DNA of 64,000 nt from Caprella mutica (Eukaryota > Arthropoda > Malacostraca > Amphipoda > Caprellidae). Made by a program: the position numbers and the translations under genes. Each line of letters starts with the position of its first letter. The first letter of the stretch is position 1. The stretch lies in assembly GCA_947561585.1 (NCBI GenBank), contig CANNZV010000922.1:124001-188000 (forward strand), written 5' to 3'. The notes under the pieces were generated by a model. It saw only the letters and a program-made list of their open reading frames with translations. It did not search any database and had not been told where the DNA came from. Of this stretch, positions 12,201 to 24,385 are shown in pieces.

Positions 12201-15200
12201 TAAACTGAAGAGCAAGTGAAACAATGTAAAAAATGATCATCCTTCTAATTTTCTAAATTATTATAACTGTGTTTCTTCAATTTCAAGAGTATGCAGTAAA
12301 TGTAAAAAAGAAATTAATTCGAAAAGGTTTTTAAACACTGCAGGATATACAATATAAATTATATAATAGTCATTAATCATTAAATAATTAAATTTCAAAA
12401 CATGGACCATATGTGGATTGTTTAGTTACACCAATAGGAATATCATTTAAAATACGTTATTCTTAAACTGGTACCTCATTATAATATTTCAAGAGTTGTA
12501 GATTAATATAATGATCAGAGTGCAGTATAGAGTAATTTATCAGTGTAAGAGAACTGTTAATGAAGGTATTTTCAGTAACACGGATACAAGGCATATGAAT
12601 AGGTTTCCAAATCTTGTTTTTGATTGAAAAATATTTTCTTTGGAAAAAAAAAAAATAGAATAAATAGAGTAAGTTCCGAATTATTGGTCAGTACTACATC
12701 TTCGGTCATATAAGAAAAAAACAATATAAAAATTATTATTAGATAGCACTGTGTAACAATAATTTTTATTTTGTTTTTTCTTATATGACCAACGATGAAG
12801 TACTGACCGATAATTCGGAACTTACACTAACATGAATATTACAGTAAAGAAAGTATGTTATAGTAGAGTGAAGAAAAAGAACTCTACCACACCAACATGG
12901 TGCATGCACTCTACCACACACTGGTTGCACTTCTCACCTGCAGTACTAAGGTAGTTCTTGCACTCAAGTCCTGTCTGGTGAATTGGCTGGATGGTTTTGT
13001 TGCCGCTGCATTCATTTCTACTGTCCATGAGGCAACCTAAAGGAATCAAAGAACTATAATCTGCTATTTAAAATGTACATTAGCTTAGAGTTAGAAACTC
13101 CGTTGAGTGGGGAAGATATATTCCTTTGATTATTTACTAGATATTCAGCGACTGTCTTTTATTTATATACTAATGAATATAATACGGAATGGTCTAGAAT
13201 TAGAAAGATGTTCCAATTTGTTATTAATTTGAATTTTTTTTAGACATTTTTGAAATTTTATTACAAAAAACTTTGGTTAGCTACCTATCTTTTTTATACA
13301 TAATCCAAATTAAGACATAACCTTCAGCAATTATGAGAAGGTAACAAGTAAAATTTATATATAACGTAATAAATGTAGTGTGTTACCAAAACTCAATACA
13401 CCTTCAAATATTAAAAGTCTTTTCAATCTTCTTATTTTCAATGGAAATTCGATTTCTTTAAAAAAAAAATTATTTTCTATGAATTTTTTTTTATAAAAAA
13501 TCTTATTTTCCATGAAAATATTATTTTCTTATAAAAGATCTCATTTTCTATTGAAATTCGATTTAATAGTTTTAACAAAGCAGAGTACATTTGTAGAGTA
13601 CCCACCTGCAGACTGAGACTCTGTACGTATTTGCTGAGGTGATTCATTCTGTTGGTTATGTACTGCACTCTCAGGGCGTTGAGAGAGTCGCATGTCTTAC
13701 CGTCCCAAAAGGAGGAGACAGACTGACAGGTGGAGGAGATGAGAGTCTCGCCCCTCCACACCACACTGCTGTGGAGGCAGATGCACGGACACTGTGGGGG
13801 GGGGGGTGATTAAATACAGTGAAACTCCTGAGTTATGAAATACTGGTTTCTTCATAACTCAGAGCCACTTCATATCTCTGGTGCACTAGATAGTTTTCTA
13901 TGATTAAAACCATAGAAAACTTTGGTCATTGAGGGATAACTATGACGAAATTCTTGATATACACCATTTTCTATAATATGAACATATTAAAAATATTGCT
14001 TCAACGACGTGGCCATTTCATACAGCATGTTATTCATTCCATATATCATGACAATGCTCATGGATGCAGAAAAGCTCTACTGTCACCTAACATACAATGT
14101 AATTTAAATAAAAACTTCAATTTATTTATAAATCTAATTGATCTCCATAACTCCAAAAATTTCAAGATTAAAAAGAGAAAAATGAAGAGTTGATTTAAGC
14201 TATATCTAAAAATTATCATTAATAAAAACTGCACATATTATTGCTAAAAATTAGATATAGAAATCACCAAATGATGACAGCTATTAAGTTGTTTATGTGT
14301 AATCAATGAAATTTTCTTACAAGAATACCTAGATTTTTTTTGGAAGTAGAATTTTTTGTCACTAAATAGTCCCGACTAACCTTTTTATAGACAGCGAGAA
14401 TAGCCTTAGCTATTTTGTTGTTAGTAACATCATAGACAGTGTTGTGGAGCACATAGAGACAAGTAAGGGACAGTACATCTACCTGTAAGTCACCCCACTG
14501 TTGCTCTGAACTCAACTGACTGTCTAACTGAGCACTGTAGCCTGTCAGAACTGCCTGTAGTTCTTCCTTGAGTGATGTGTTGCGACAGAGGGAGGTGAGG
14601 GGTGAGAGACTGTCTAGCACTGACTGAGGGAGAGAAGGAAATGGATGGTGAAACTTATTAACGTGTACAATGTATATAGGTACAGATTATATATAGTGCC
14701 ACATATTAACTTGTAGATTGTATATAGGTTCCGCTCATTAGCAATATAGTGCCACTTATTATCACTATAGCTATAGTGCCACACTGCCACTTAACAATAT
14801 ATAGGTTCCACTTATTAGCAATATATAGGTTCCCCTTATTAATATGTGGATTGTACATAGGTTCTGCTTATTAAAAATATATAGTTTCCGGATGACACAA
14901 ATATAACATTTCTAAATTATGAACAATGTCATTCATCATAAATTCAGTTATCATTTACAAATTAATTTTTATCAAGTTCGTTAAGAAGAAGAATTCAAAA
15001 TGGGCCACAGTTGCTTACCTTCAGTAGGTTTCCATTAAGGACATTCGTCTCAATGTCATTCAGCATATTGGAGAGAGGGTCAAGTATCTCCCTGCTGAAT
15101 GTCTGCACACTGGCAGTGGTCAGGTCATGGCACATTGTGGGGGCATTGCGCACCAGGCGCCTGAAAGGGAAACAGGAGAATGAAAGGAAAATTTTTCAGA

Positions 15201-18200
15201 GATTCCACAAGTAGAGAATCTAGGGTTGCTAAGTTACGAATTATCAGTCGGTTTCATATCTTTTTTCATAAAAAAAAATATTATTATAATTCAGATATAG
15301 ATGAAAATAAACATTATACATTTTTCTTATATGACCAAAGAAACCGACCAAAAATTCATAGCTTACACTAAAAGTTAAAATTTCATTCTTGACCAACAAA
15401 TGAATATAAATATTTTTCAACCACCATTTTGTTGTTTTGATAAATAACCTAATTTAGAAAGCATTAAATAATGAATTTAATGAATTCTATTTCGTTAGAG
15501 ATTAAGTTAGAGGTCTGACCTGTAAGCTCCCCAGTGTTGATGCAGTGTCTTGTTCTTTGCAATGGTCTCCTCAATGGTTACCAGATAGCCCAACAGTTTA
15601 CCCAACTCAGACCAAACTATCTGAGAAAAAAAATTAGTAAATGAATACAGGGTTTTTCAGAATTACGGCAACTACTTTTGCGTATCAAATAAATAATTTG
15701 AAAAAGTGATGTTTGATTTTATATATCGTACATCATCTTGAAACTATTATCATAATCTTTCTATTTCAGGCACCTAAATCTCTAATTAATAATCTCTAAG
15801 TCTCTAATAAATTTAATTAATATCAATAAGGATAATTAACTTAATTCAGAAAAGAAAAAATATAAATACTTCTTCACAAAATATAACAAGGGAAAAAAAT
15901 AATTGGATGCTCAACTATGCACTCAATTCAAGTTTTATTGGGTAATTAAATCATGGCTGTATATAGAAATATAATTATCAAACTAAAGTAACTATAGTAA
16001 AGGGCCGTACACACTTAGGAAAAAAAAGTAGGAGCTTGTCATAAAGTCTGGTGGAAAGACTTAAAAAGCCCTACGTGTGTACGGTCCAAGTTACTTTTAT
16101 AGTAGAGTCTTGACGCCTACCTGTAAGTGAATTTCTTTACAGTTGATAGGTTTGTGCTCAGCATTAGGCATTGCATAGAGAACATTAAACTGCTGAAGAA
16201 TGTTATGAACTATCTGCTGACATCTGAGTCTGAAGCACTGCACTTTGTTTAGTGTTGGTAAAATGAGAGCCAACATAGCTTCCATCTTACCACTACCCTC
16301 TGACAGGGAATCATCACCTTTAAAAAGAAAAGATATTCATGCAAACATTGCATTGTTCCCCAATATGTGATGGCATCATTACTATATTTATATTGTAATG
16401 TAATAACTTACTACCTTCTCCATAGAGTAATATAGGATAGATTATTTCCTCCTGTAGATCAGAAGTGATATGGTTAATTTCTTTGACTAAAGATGAGAGG
16501 ACCAGAACTACTTTCCCAATCCTCTCCACTCCACATTGCAGATCTAGCACCTGAAGCCTTTCATAAGGACTAACCTGTGAAAAAAAGTATTCAGGTAATT
16601 GCTGTAAATAATAGAATCAATGCAATGCAAAACTTTGAAGCAAAATAAAAAGTTCCATAAAAAAGTGTAGGTATTAAAAGTTAAAATGAGACATGGGTAA
16701 TGTAATCCTTTTCTAATTGCTATGCTATTTTATAATAAGCACACAGAGATAGTTTTAAATTCTTGTACAATAAAAAATTAGCTATAGTAAGAAAAATTTA
16801 AAAGAAAATACATATAATCAGAATTCAAGCCAGAAAATGAGTAAGTTATAGATATTCAATTTCATTTAAAATTAAAATCAAGATAATTGGTACAAAAGTT
16901 ATAAGCCAATATTGTGATATAATCCTCCAGAAATTATGAATGAAAACGAGTGTCGGACAGCTTAACTTATCAGTTGTAAAGAAATATGATAATCAGTGAT
17001 CATTACAAATATCTAGCTAATTACAATTAAGTTAGTTAATCTACATATAACAGTTTAATTAAGCTTTCTACAATATGGCAAAAAGCTATTAGCTAGTAAT
17101 AAATAAAATTGCCAATCTATATTTTGCTTCGTTCCATTTTCATTAATCATTATTAATTAAAGAATATAATTATTTAATACAACTAACTAGACCTTATCAA
17201 AATACAGGAATTGTAATGTGTAACACTGACAATAAAGAAATATAAAGATACTCACTTCAAGTTTGAGAGGTTTATTATAAACAGTTTTGAATTCATTTGT
17301 GTTATCCTTATCCAAAATTTTGAGTTTGTTGATGAGCATTGATGCATGCTCTTCAACGACACTGCTGAAGACATGGAGCTCTTGCTCAGCAGCAATCTCT
17401 GCAAAAAAATAAACAGGTAAAGTATCAAATGGATAAAACTGCAAATAATTTTAAAGATTCAAAGGTGAAATCCTTTAAAATGGAGTGGAGAGAAATATCT
17501 AATTTTCTCCTATTCCACAATCATTACAATGTTATTTTGGAGAGAATTTATGATAATTTGATCATTTTGGAGAGAAATTTGGTTATATTTGAAGAGACAA
17601 ATGGAGAGTTTATAAGGCTATGAGCCATACTATTTTACTTGGATTATTTCAATTTTCAAAGTTACAAACCTACACATGACCATCAGTCTGCAGAATATGG
17701 GAGATTTTTAACATTTTCTGTGTGAACAATCCTTAATTTCCTCCTATATTCATACAGAAGCTAAAATTAGTAAAATAGAGGATTTCTTGGAGAACAGTTT
17801 ACCAGTTTGGCAGTTCCTGTAGTTTGGCTACACCAAAATTGACATGCCGAACATCATGATAGTTGAAACATGAAACATACCTATAGATTAAATCCCAGAC
17901 TGTATTTTATGCACTGAACTCCTCTGACATTTCTAAAAATCTGTAAAATAACCTCCAACATTTCCTCATATTTTGGCTAGTCCTCCAACATTTTTCCAAT
18001 TTCCCCTCCCAAAATTAATGTTAATATAGGGATAGGCCAGGATAAATGGCTGAAAGTCCTCTCAGGACTCAAGACTCAGCCTCTGACATTGCAGCCAGTG
18101 AGTCAGGATTATTCATTTTAGAGATTTGAAAAGTTCTCCAACATGTAAGAGAAATTTACCAATTACTATCAAATACAAATACAACAAATACAATCTGGAT

Positions 18201-21121
18201 ATATAACTTAGATCTGATCTGGATATAATCAAAATTGTATTCTATTTAGACATAGGGTTACGCACGTCGCAGGTAAATTGCGGCCCTTTAATTTTTAATT
18301 GCGGTCCTCTCAAGAGAGTCTCCAAGATATGCTGAATCGAAATCACATTAAAATGTTGCATAACTACCACCAGGGTGGATTTAAAAACCAAAAAACCAAA
18401 CACTTGGTTTAAACCATGTTTTTTTTTTGAGCAATAAAAAGCATTGGGTTTTTTTTGGTTTTTATGGTTTATTTGGTTTTTATCATATACAATCACATCT
18501 TACAAATATAATATGAAATAAATCTTTTGCTGTTTTAAACCAAACATAGATACATATTTATTGATTGTACATAGGTACTGTGTTGAAGTTAGTTATATTA
18601 GCTCAGCACTGAATAGGTAGACTAGATATGTGATTATTAAATTCTAGTGACTTTTCTTTAGTCTGTTTCTCTCTCTCTCTCTTGAAGTTTCCTTTAGCGT
18701 TCCTCTAATTAGTAGCAGTCAAGTTGTCAACCAGTCATAGCGTAAAGTCGTAAACACACATGCAAATTCTTCAGTGAACTCCAATTGTATTGTGTTTGTG
18801 TTTTTTTATATATTATTTATTTAACTTTCATTACTCTATAAATAGTTTATTAACTTCATTTTAGGTATTTGCATAGCCTTAACTCTCTGTCTATCGCTCT
18901 GTCTACAAGCATCTATCGCGTTCACGTAATTTACTTTTCAAATAGTTCCTAGATAATTTGTACCATAATGCCAGTCTACAGAATATGTGACATTTATAAA
19001 ATTTTCTGTCCGAACAATCCTTAATTTCCTCCTATATTTACATGTATTTTACCAAGAAAAGAGAAGCCTATATAGAGGATTTCTTGGAGAACACTTTACC
19101 AGTTCCTGCAGTCTGGCCATCATGTGGTTAAACTCAGCCTTTATTTCCCTGTAAGTTTTGTAATTGTCTTTAGTTATACATTATAAAAATATTAAACTTA
19201 AGCATTATAACCATAAATCAATCAGTTTGTATAACTTTAAAATTTTTTGTACCTTTGTCTCAAACTGAATAATTATTGCAGGTCTATGTTCTACTTCTAA
19301 CTTCTACCTAGTACCTACCTACTAAACTTCTTAGTTTAGTTGCATTTCCTTGTTTTTGTTATCTGTCCACTACAATAAATTACTAATTCCAAACTCACAT
19401 CTTTAGTTACAAACTTTCAATAAACTGAAACTATTAAACCCCTCAGATTTGTTTATTAATTATTACTTTATTTTATGATTTTACTCAACCAATCAGTAAC
19501 TAACAAAGATTTATAATTTATTCATATAAACAGTTGAATTTATTTTAAAACTAGTATTGTAACATTAAACAAACAATTAAATCTGATAATTTACAACAAA
19601 TTTTGTTGTAAATTATCAGATTTAATTGTATGTTTAATGTTTTTTTTGGTTTATATGTTGTTTTGTTCAACAAAACAACATATAAACCAAAAAAAACATA
19701 AAAACCCAGTCTGCACAATATGGAACATTTTTTCAAGAATCTCTGTGGGAGTTTTTGATTGAATTTTAGAAATTGGAGATCTCTGCGGGAGATTTTGAAT
19801 TAATTCCTATGTTACCATTAATTTAGCTGCGGGAGATTCTGAAACTGATGCTGAGAGGCTGAGAGCCAGTCTGAAAAGAAGGTCTCCACAGACCAGGATT
19901 TTTTACAGAAATTGTGATTTGGGCGCAGCAAATAACATGGGAAGTTGGGAACATAGGAATTAAATAGGACTTGGGCGCAGGATTAATCCATAAATCCTGC
20001 TGTACTTTTCAGACTGGGCTGAGAGTCAGTCTGTCAGAGAATAACTCTCTCTCATTCTCAAATTGAAATCTCTGCGGGACTCTCCGACTCGGGAGAAGAG
20101 ACTCATTCTCCAGACTGGAAAACATAAATTCTAACAGAGTTACTCCTAACTTCATGCATTCCCATCAGTGATGTTTATCATCACAACAAGCCCAATTGTG
20201 AAGCTTAAATGACTTATTTTACATTCGTTTTCACTGCGGAGTTGAAATTTATAAAATAATTTACTGATTTCTGCCCAAGTAATAAAGCATGTCCAAACTC
20301 GCCATTTTAATGGCGAGTTTGTGACAGTTATTTTGAGCCCTTCAATTGCAAATGGCGAGTTTTATCTATTTTTCTCCTATGCTACAATGTTATTTTGGAG
20401 AGAATTAATGATAATTTGATCAATTTGGAGAGAATTTATTGAATTTTGGAGAGAGCTGGAGAGGCAAATGGAGAGTTTATGAGACATACTATTTTACTTG
20501 GATTTCTGCATTTTTTAGGGTTAAAATGAGTAATTTTTGTTCATTCTAAATTCCTAACAGAGTTACTAGTCAATCTGAAATGAGTTATTATTCCACTCTG
20601 GCTCATTCTGCAGACTGGATAAAAACCAAAAAAAACATGGTTTATTTGTTTCTTTTTCAAAAAACCTGGTTTTGATGGGTTTTAAAAAAAAACATGATTT
20701 TTAAGTTTTAACCACCCTGACGCAGTGGCCACTGGCTCCAGTTAAGTTAATTAGCCTTTACTTTTAGACTTTAGTCTTTAGCCAGTCGGCAAGGTTACTG
20801 AAATACCTTACCATACCTAAACTCTAAGTCAACTTAAAAGTTTAAAACAATATTCAACATTCACAAGTTCAGTGTTCACAAGTCAACAACTAGGTATACT
20901 TTATACCAGTCTGGAAAAATAGGTGCTTTCTGATGAACTAATTACTCTGTTGGAGTTTTACAGACTTCAAAAATTAATGGTAAATTGCTAAAAATTGTAT
21001 AATCCGCAGCATTTAGCATATAGAGTTCATCTGTTAGCCTAAGCAGTTTTCCAGACTGGACTTTATATTTTATAATATTAATTTATTACTTACTATGATC
21101 TATTCCATCATAACCAGCCAT
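6213..21121 (-). CDS. WASHC4: WASHC4 (SWIP/KIAA1033), WASH complex subunit 4
   Basis: SWIP is a core subunit of the endosomal WASH complex, which activates Arp2/3 and shapes retromer sorting domains. Coding exons in transcript order: 21094-21121, 17256-17398, 16412-16574, 16121-16317, 15520-15620, 15019-15160, 14381-14623, 13606-13791, 12938-13036, 12030-12167, 11445-11543, 10508-10669, 10066-10216, 9647-9792, 9098-9266, 7739-8778, 7096-7164, 6663-6796, 6213-6318. They total 3516 nt, 1171 residues, and every junction is in phase; the human protein is about the same size. The large exon 16 is strongly conserved (HGAGIINTTVNYTYQFLVGK, GFAMGVAYLL), followed by FDSLHWWSGVRRHF. The start MAGYDGIDHK is preceded by an in-frame TAG. 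Two donors 3 nt apart at the end of exon 3 are both in frame. The C-terminal tail is short and polar (VGTKSQEDKSKDTESVKSG), as usual for the family. Confidence 0.93.
6366..6520. repeat. Foldback element, CACTATA-ended family
   Basis: Imperfect palindrome: GAACAAATTTTCATTAGTCT on the left is mirrored on the right, and the centre is also self-complementary. Related copies lie near 29348-29525 and 48110-48300. It is non-coding and sits in the last WASHC4 intron. Confidence 0.5.
7505..7705. mobile_element. Tc1/mariner-type MITE
   Basis: Ends read CAGGGTGACCCAC and GTGGGTCACCCTG, with inner arms matching GTACCCAA/TTGGGTAC. A TA dinucleotide flanks each side, the target used by Tc1/mariner elements. 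It is 201 bp, non-coding, in WASHC4 intron 16. Confidence 0.7.
8814..8977. mobile_element. hAT-type MITE, TAGGGTTGTGACAATATGC family
   Basis: Same termini as the element at 5197, with the perfect 8-bp duplication GTTATGAG at 8806-8813 and 8978-8985. Located 35 bp upstream of WASHC4 exon 16 in transcript direction. Confidence 0.8.
9295..9455. repeat. 20-bp tandem repeat next to WASHC4 exon 15
   Basis: About eight units of CATTTCCTTCATTTATATAT-like sequence. The array ends about 30 bp from the splice acceptor of the exon at 9098-9266. Confidence 0.7.
11028..11255. mobile_element. hAT-type MITE, CAGCGGTTCT ends
   Basis: Begins CAGCGGTTCT and ends AGAACCACTG, the classical hAT-family terminus, with the perfect 8-bp target duplication CTTTAGAG at 11020-11027 and 11256-11263. 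It is 228 bp, non-coding, in a WASHC4 intron. Confidence 0.85.
12669..12825. repeat. Foldback MITE, GTAAGTTCCGAATTAT family
   Basis: The two halves are nearly perfect inverted copies (AAGTTCCGAATTATTGGTCA, then inner CATATAAGAAAAAAAC). Other copies are at 15230-15365, 33219-33419, 34699-34844 and 54011-54159. Non-coding, in a WASHC4 intron. Confidence 0.7.
15230..15365. repeat. Foldback MITE, TAAGTTACGAATTATC family
   Basis: Diverged member of the family described at 12669, with arms TAAGTTACGAATTATC and its inverse. It sits in the intron just upstream of WASHC4 exon 6. Confidence 0.6.
16000..16088. repeat. Short foldback element, GGGCCGTACACAC family
   Basis: Arms GGGCCGTACACACTTAGG and CCTACGTGTGTACGGTCC, with a short centre. 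Longer relatives at 33481-33712, 47690-47928 and 50581-50804 keep the same ends. Confidence 0.6.
19562..19699. repeat. Two adjacent near-perfect palindromes
   Basis: 19562-19640 has arms of about 40 bp with essentially no loop and one mismatch. 19637-19699 is a second palindrome with perfect arms of about 31 bp built on TTTGGTTTATATGTTGTTTT. Both could extrude as cruciforms or form long RNA hairpins. Confidence 0.75.
20275..20501. mobile_element. hAT-type MITE, CCAAGTAATA family
   Basis: Ends CCAAGTAATAAAGC and TTTTACTTGG, with the perfect 8-bp target duplication ATTTCTGC at 20267-20274 and 20502-20509. Inner sequence carries the block CTCGCCATTTTAATGGCGAG. Relatives lie at 17480-17640, 37315-37495 and 38515-38732. 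Confidence 0.8.
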
Positions 21122-22483
21122 TTTATTCAACTATGAAGTCATTAATGTTCAAATAAGAGAAGATTTTAATTATATTGAGAATAACATCATTTAACTAGGT
21201 TATTAATCAGAATAAGGCGATTATGGCGTCACTTTAAATCTCATCAGCTGACAGGACCGATGAGATAGATTTAAAGCAAAAAATATTAAATTACGGAAAG
21301 TTTATGTTGATGAACTTAAAACAGCAATTAAATTATTTGTGGGCGGGGTTCCCTAAAGACTAAAAATAGTAAAGTATTGGTAAATATAAGGATATAACTG
21401 TATCCCGGTATATATAATCACATTTACCCTATCAGAGTTTTAATGCATTCTTCAAAAATCAATATGATACGGATAGAAACGAACAGTTATGGTAATCAAT
21501 TTAATATATTCATATAGTAAAAAAATGGTCCATATTGCTAGCTTTTGAAAAATGAGCAACTTATATTGTACATCAACCCTTCTTTAAGGAGTAATGTGGT
21601 GGTAACAAATATTTTGTATTTCCTTCATTAAAGCTTCTACTCTAAAGATAAATTAGAACACTAAAACAAATGGACTATGGGTGGCTCTTAAATTTCCAGT
21701 CCAAGCAAAATACTTTCGCTAAAAAGTATAAGAATCGAATCAGGAATATTATTAATCAATGAAAAATTTATATAATCAACAAACGTGAACTGCAACTATG
21801 GACTGAACATTTTAAAACTTTTTAAACAGATAAGATTTTTAACATACATTCCTAGTCACCAAAATTTGTATTTTATACTAAAATTTCAATTTTTTTCATA
21901 ATATATTTATGCTCTAATATTTCATACATAAGAACTAACATTTATAATTATAATTTAAAACTAAGTACATAAAAAATATATGAGAATGATGCACGACGAA
22001 TTTTTTTGGTAACGCGTAGTACAGCAGCGTGACTCGATCATTATATCCTGGTTGAAATAATGACTCGCGGAGACGCAGGAAGGTCACTAAATTATTTAAA
22101 ATAAAGACTTTTTTGGGATATATTCACTGACAGTTCTCAAAGTAGATAGAACTGGGGAATAACGATAATTTATATAAGGCTGGAATATGCATATTCATCC
22201 TTTGACGTTCAATATATTCATATGAGAAATGAATAACATTTCTAATCAAAATATTTCATTGAATTAAAATTCACTTTATTTTCTTCATTACCATCATTTG
22301 TAATTATAATATACTTACATGCTGGTAATTCTGTATTCGTGGTACAGTTCTACCATAAATCAAAATTGCAAATATTCCTTTATTTAGAAAAAAAACTCGT
22401 TTCCAGCAATGTATTACTTATACAGGGGTTCAAATTTCTAATAAAAAAATTTAACAACACACTCACTGTCGTTGTCATAATCT
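21122..22483. other. Intergenic region between WASHC4 and GST1
   Basis: The divergent promoters of WASHC4 (-) and the first GST (+) must lie here, because the two start codons face away from each other. The sequence is AT-rich, with one less AT-rich patch at 22000-22090. I recognise no gene and no defined promoter element. Confidence 0.4.
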
Positions 22484-22489
22484 TCTTCA

Positions 22490-22597
22490 GTGGGTGGTTG
22501 CCTATCTTCACCAGACAGTAGCTGGGTGGGAGGTTGCCTATCTTCACCAGACAATAGCAATGTGGGTGGTTGCCTATCTTCACCAGACAGTTGCAGT
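22490..22597. repeat. 36-bp tandem repeat, three copies, just upstream of GST1
   Basis: The block GTTGCCTATCTTCACCAGAC recurs at exactly 36-bp spacing three times and ends 33 bp before the GST1 start codon, so it probably lies in the 5' UTR or core promoter. On the minus strand the period keeps an open frame (repeat of LSGEDRQPPT), followed by EEDYDNDSE. Confidence 0.7.
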
Positions 22598-22629
22598 GTG
22601 TGTGTAGACGCATAAGGCTTCATCTAACT

Positions 22630-24385
22630 ATGGCTCCTGTTCTCGGCTACTGGTCAATTAGAGGGGTAACTATTCAATAATACTTTATTTACTTTAATCT
22701 TATATCAATGAAAACCTAGTATTCTTATTCTTAAACTAAGTGATCTCATTGTTTATTTGTACATAACACTGACACATAACTAAACACTTAGTAACAGCTT
22801 CAGCGATTGATGTGACATTCTATACATTAATAGGCGTGAATTGTGTTATCTTATCGAGATGATAATAGATAAAGAATATACCCTTTGTGTAGTAGAAAGA
22901 AGTAACGATACCATTGCTCAATTATCGATGAAACAGAAAAATATAATTACAGTTATAAAATATTTCATCTATCGAAATTCTCAGAAAGTGGGTATTAACA
23001 TATTAGGTCTTGATAGGTTAATCTGATAGTTTAGAAGGTCAGATAAGTCCATGACATGTATTAACACCAACTTTCCGAGAACTGTCAGTGTTTGAGTACT
23101 GATACCTAACCAAACTAAAGTTATGAACGATTGATGATACGTAATTGAAATGAATTTACATCTTCAATTTGCTACCGAAATGATTTGACTCAAATTACCT
23201 ATTGCTAAGAGAATCTGAAACAAAACTGGATAAAGAACATGAAAGTGGGAATATGTATACCCATGCATAAAATGAAGGTATTTATAGTATTTTCTTCACA
23301 TTCAGTTGGCTGAACCAATTCGAACGATACTGGCTTACACCGGTACCGAATATGAAGAAAAAGAGTACCATATTGGAGCTGCACCAGAGTACCTACATGA
23401 GGAATGGAAAACCGCAAAGAAAACCCTAGCAGTTAAACCGCCCAATGTAAGTCGACATTTTATGTAGAAAATATATAAATGAAGCTCCTTAGATTTCTTT
23501 TTTATAAAAAATAATAATTTTTCTATAAAAATAATAAATATTTACTTTTTTAATAAAATTGTATTAATAAATATCTTCATTGTTTAGTAACACATTTCGA
23601 TAAACAAAACAGTTAATCAAAATATCAACTTTAAAACCCATTTACTTGAAACCTAATTTTCCGTATCGAACACTAGAATATTATTCAATTGATTAATTCA
23701 TTCATCTTCAATCCCCAGTTGCCCTATTATATTGATGGGGACATAAAGATGTCCGAGAGTGGAGCCATCATGCGCCATCTTGGACGCAAGAATGGGTTGG
23801 ACGGAGCTACAGAACAGGAGAAAATTAAGATTGACGTCGCTCAATTCGTCCTTTCCGACGTCTTCAGACCTACAGCACAACTAGTTTACGATCCTGACTG
23901 TGTAAATAATACAAACAAAAATATGACAACAGCATAAAACAGTCAGAATGCCTAAATTTAAAACGTCTCATTCATTTCAGATGGAGAAAAAGAAGGCGTT
24001 CGACGATAACGTCGACGCTGCTTTGCTCAAATGTGAACAAATCTTAACTGGTCAATATGTAACTGGTGATAAGGTAAATAAAGAAATGTATATAAAAATT
24101 GCTTCTAAATCACCAATTTGGATGTAATATATATACCCTTATTAAATATTATTGTTTCAGATTTCGTTCGTGGACTTCATTCTGCTAGAACAGTTGGAGA
24201 GGTATGAGCTCATTGTTCCAGAAAAACTGAAAAACTATCCATCTCTGACAGCTTTTCAGCAGAGAATACTGTCACTACCAGCTATTGCAACATACAGGAA
24301 AACTGACAACTACCAGAAAATAAAAACCAGATTCTATGGACGAATGGCAAAAATCGGACATGGCGAAGAGTCTTACACCAATTAA
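22630..24385 (+). CDS. Glutathione S-transferase, mu class, copy 1
   Basis: Cytosolic enzyme that conjugates glutathione to electrophiles. Exons: 22630-22665, 23306-23446, 23719-23901, about 23982-24073, 24161-24385, giving about 224 residues, normal for mu GSTs. The N-terminal thioredoxin-like domain opens MAPVLGYWSIRG; Tyr7 is the expected catalytic tyrosine. LPYYIDG and the glutathione-contacting ESGAIMRHL follow, and the C-terminal helical domain contains ISFVDFILLEQLERYEL. The layout and exon lengths match the neighbour at 25168. The TAA stop overlaps an AATAAA hexamer. The left border of exon 4 may be off by one base in my count. The ESGA variant replaces the QSNA of vertebrate mu enzymes; substrate preference cannot be read from sequence. 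Confidence 0.9.

Larger units (their letters stand above)
18367..20719. mobile_element. Composite transposon in WASHC4 intron 1
   Basis: The outer ends CAGGGTGGATTTAAAAACC and an inverted counterpart ending AACCACCCTG enclose about 2.35 kb. Inside are further elements: a double palindrome (19562-19699), a MITE starting CCAGTCTGCACAATATGG, and a complete CCAAGTAATA hAT MITE (20275-20501). I found no transposase-like reading frame. Outer target duplications were not convincing, so the borders are provisional. Confidence 0.45.

Noticed and set aside
18367..20719. 8-bp target duplication at the ends of the composite element
   Set aside because: Flanking bases did not match convincingly, so the borders stay provisional.
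22438..22623. Minus-strand frame with three LSGEDRQPPT repeats as a gene
   Set aside because: No continuing exon was found, and it overlaps the likely GST1 5' UTR. Kept only as a finding to check.
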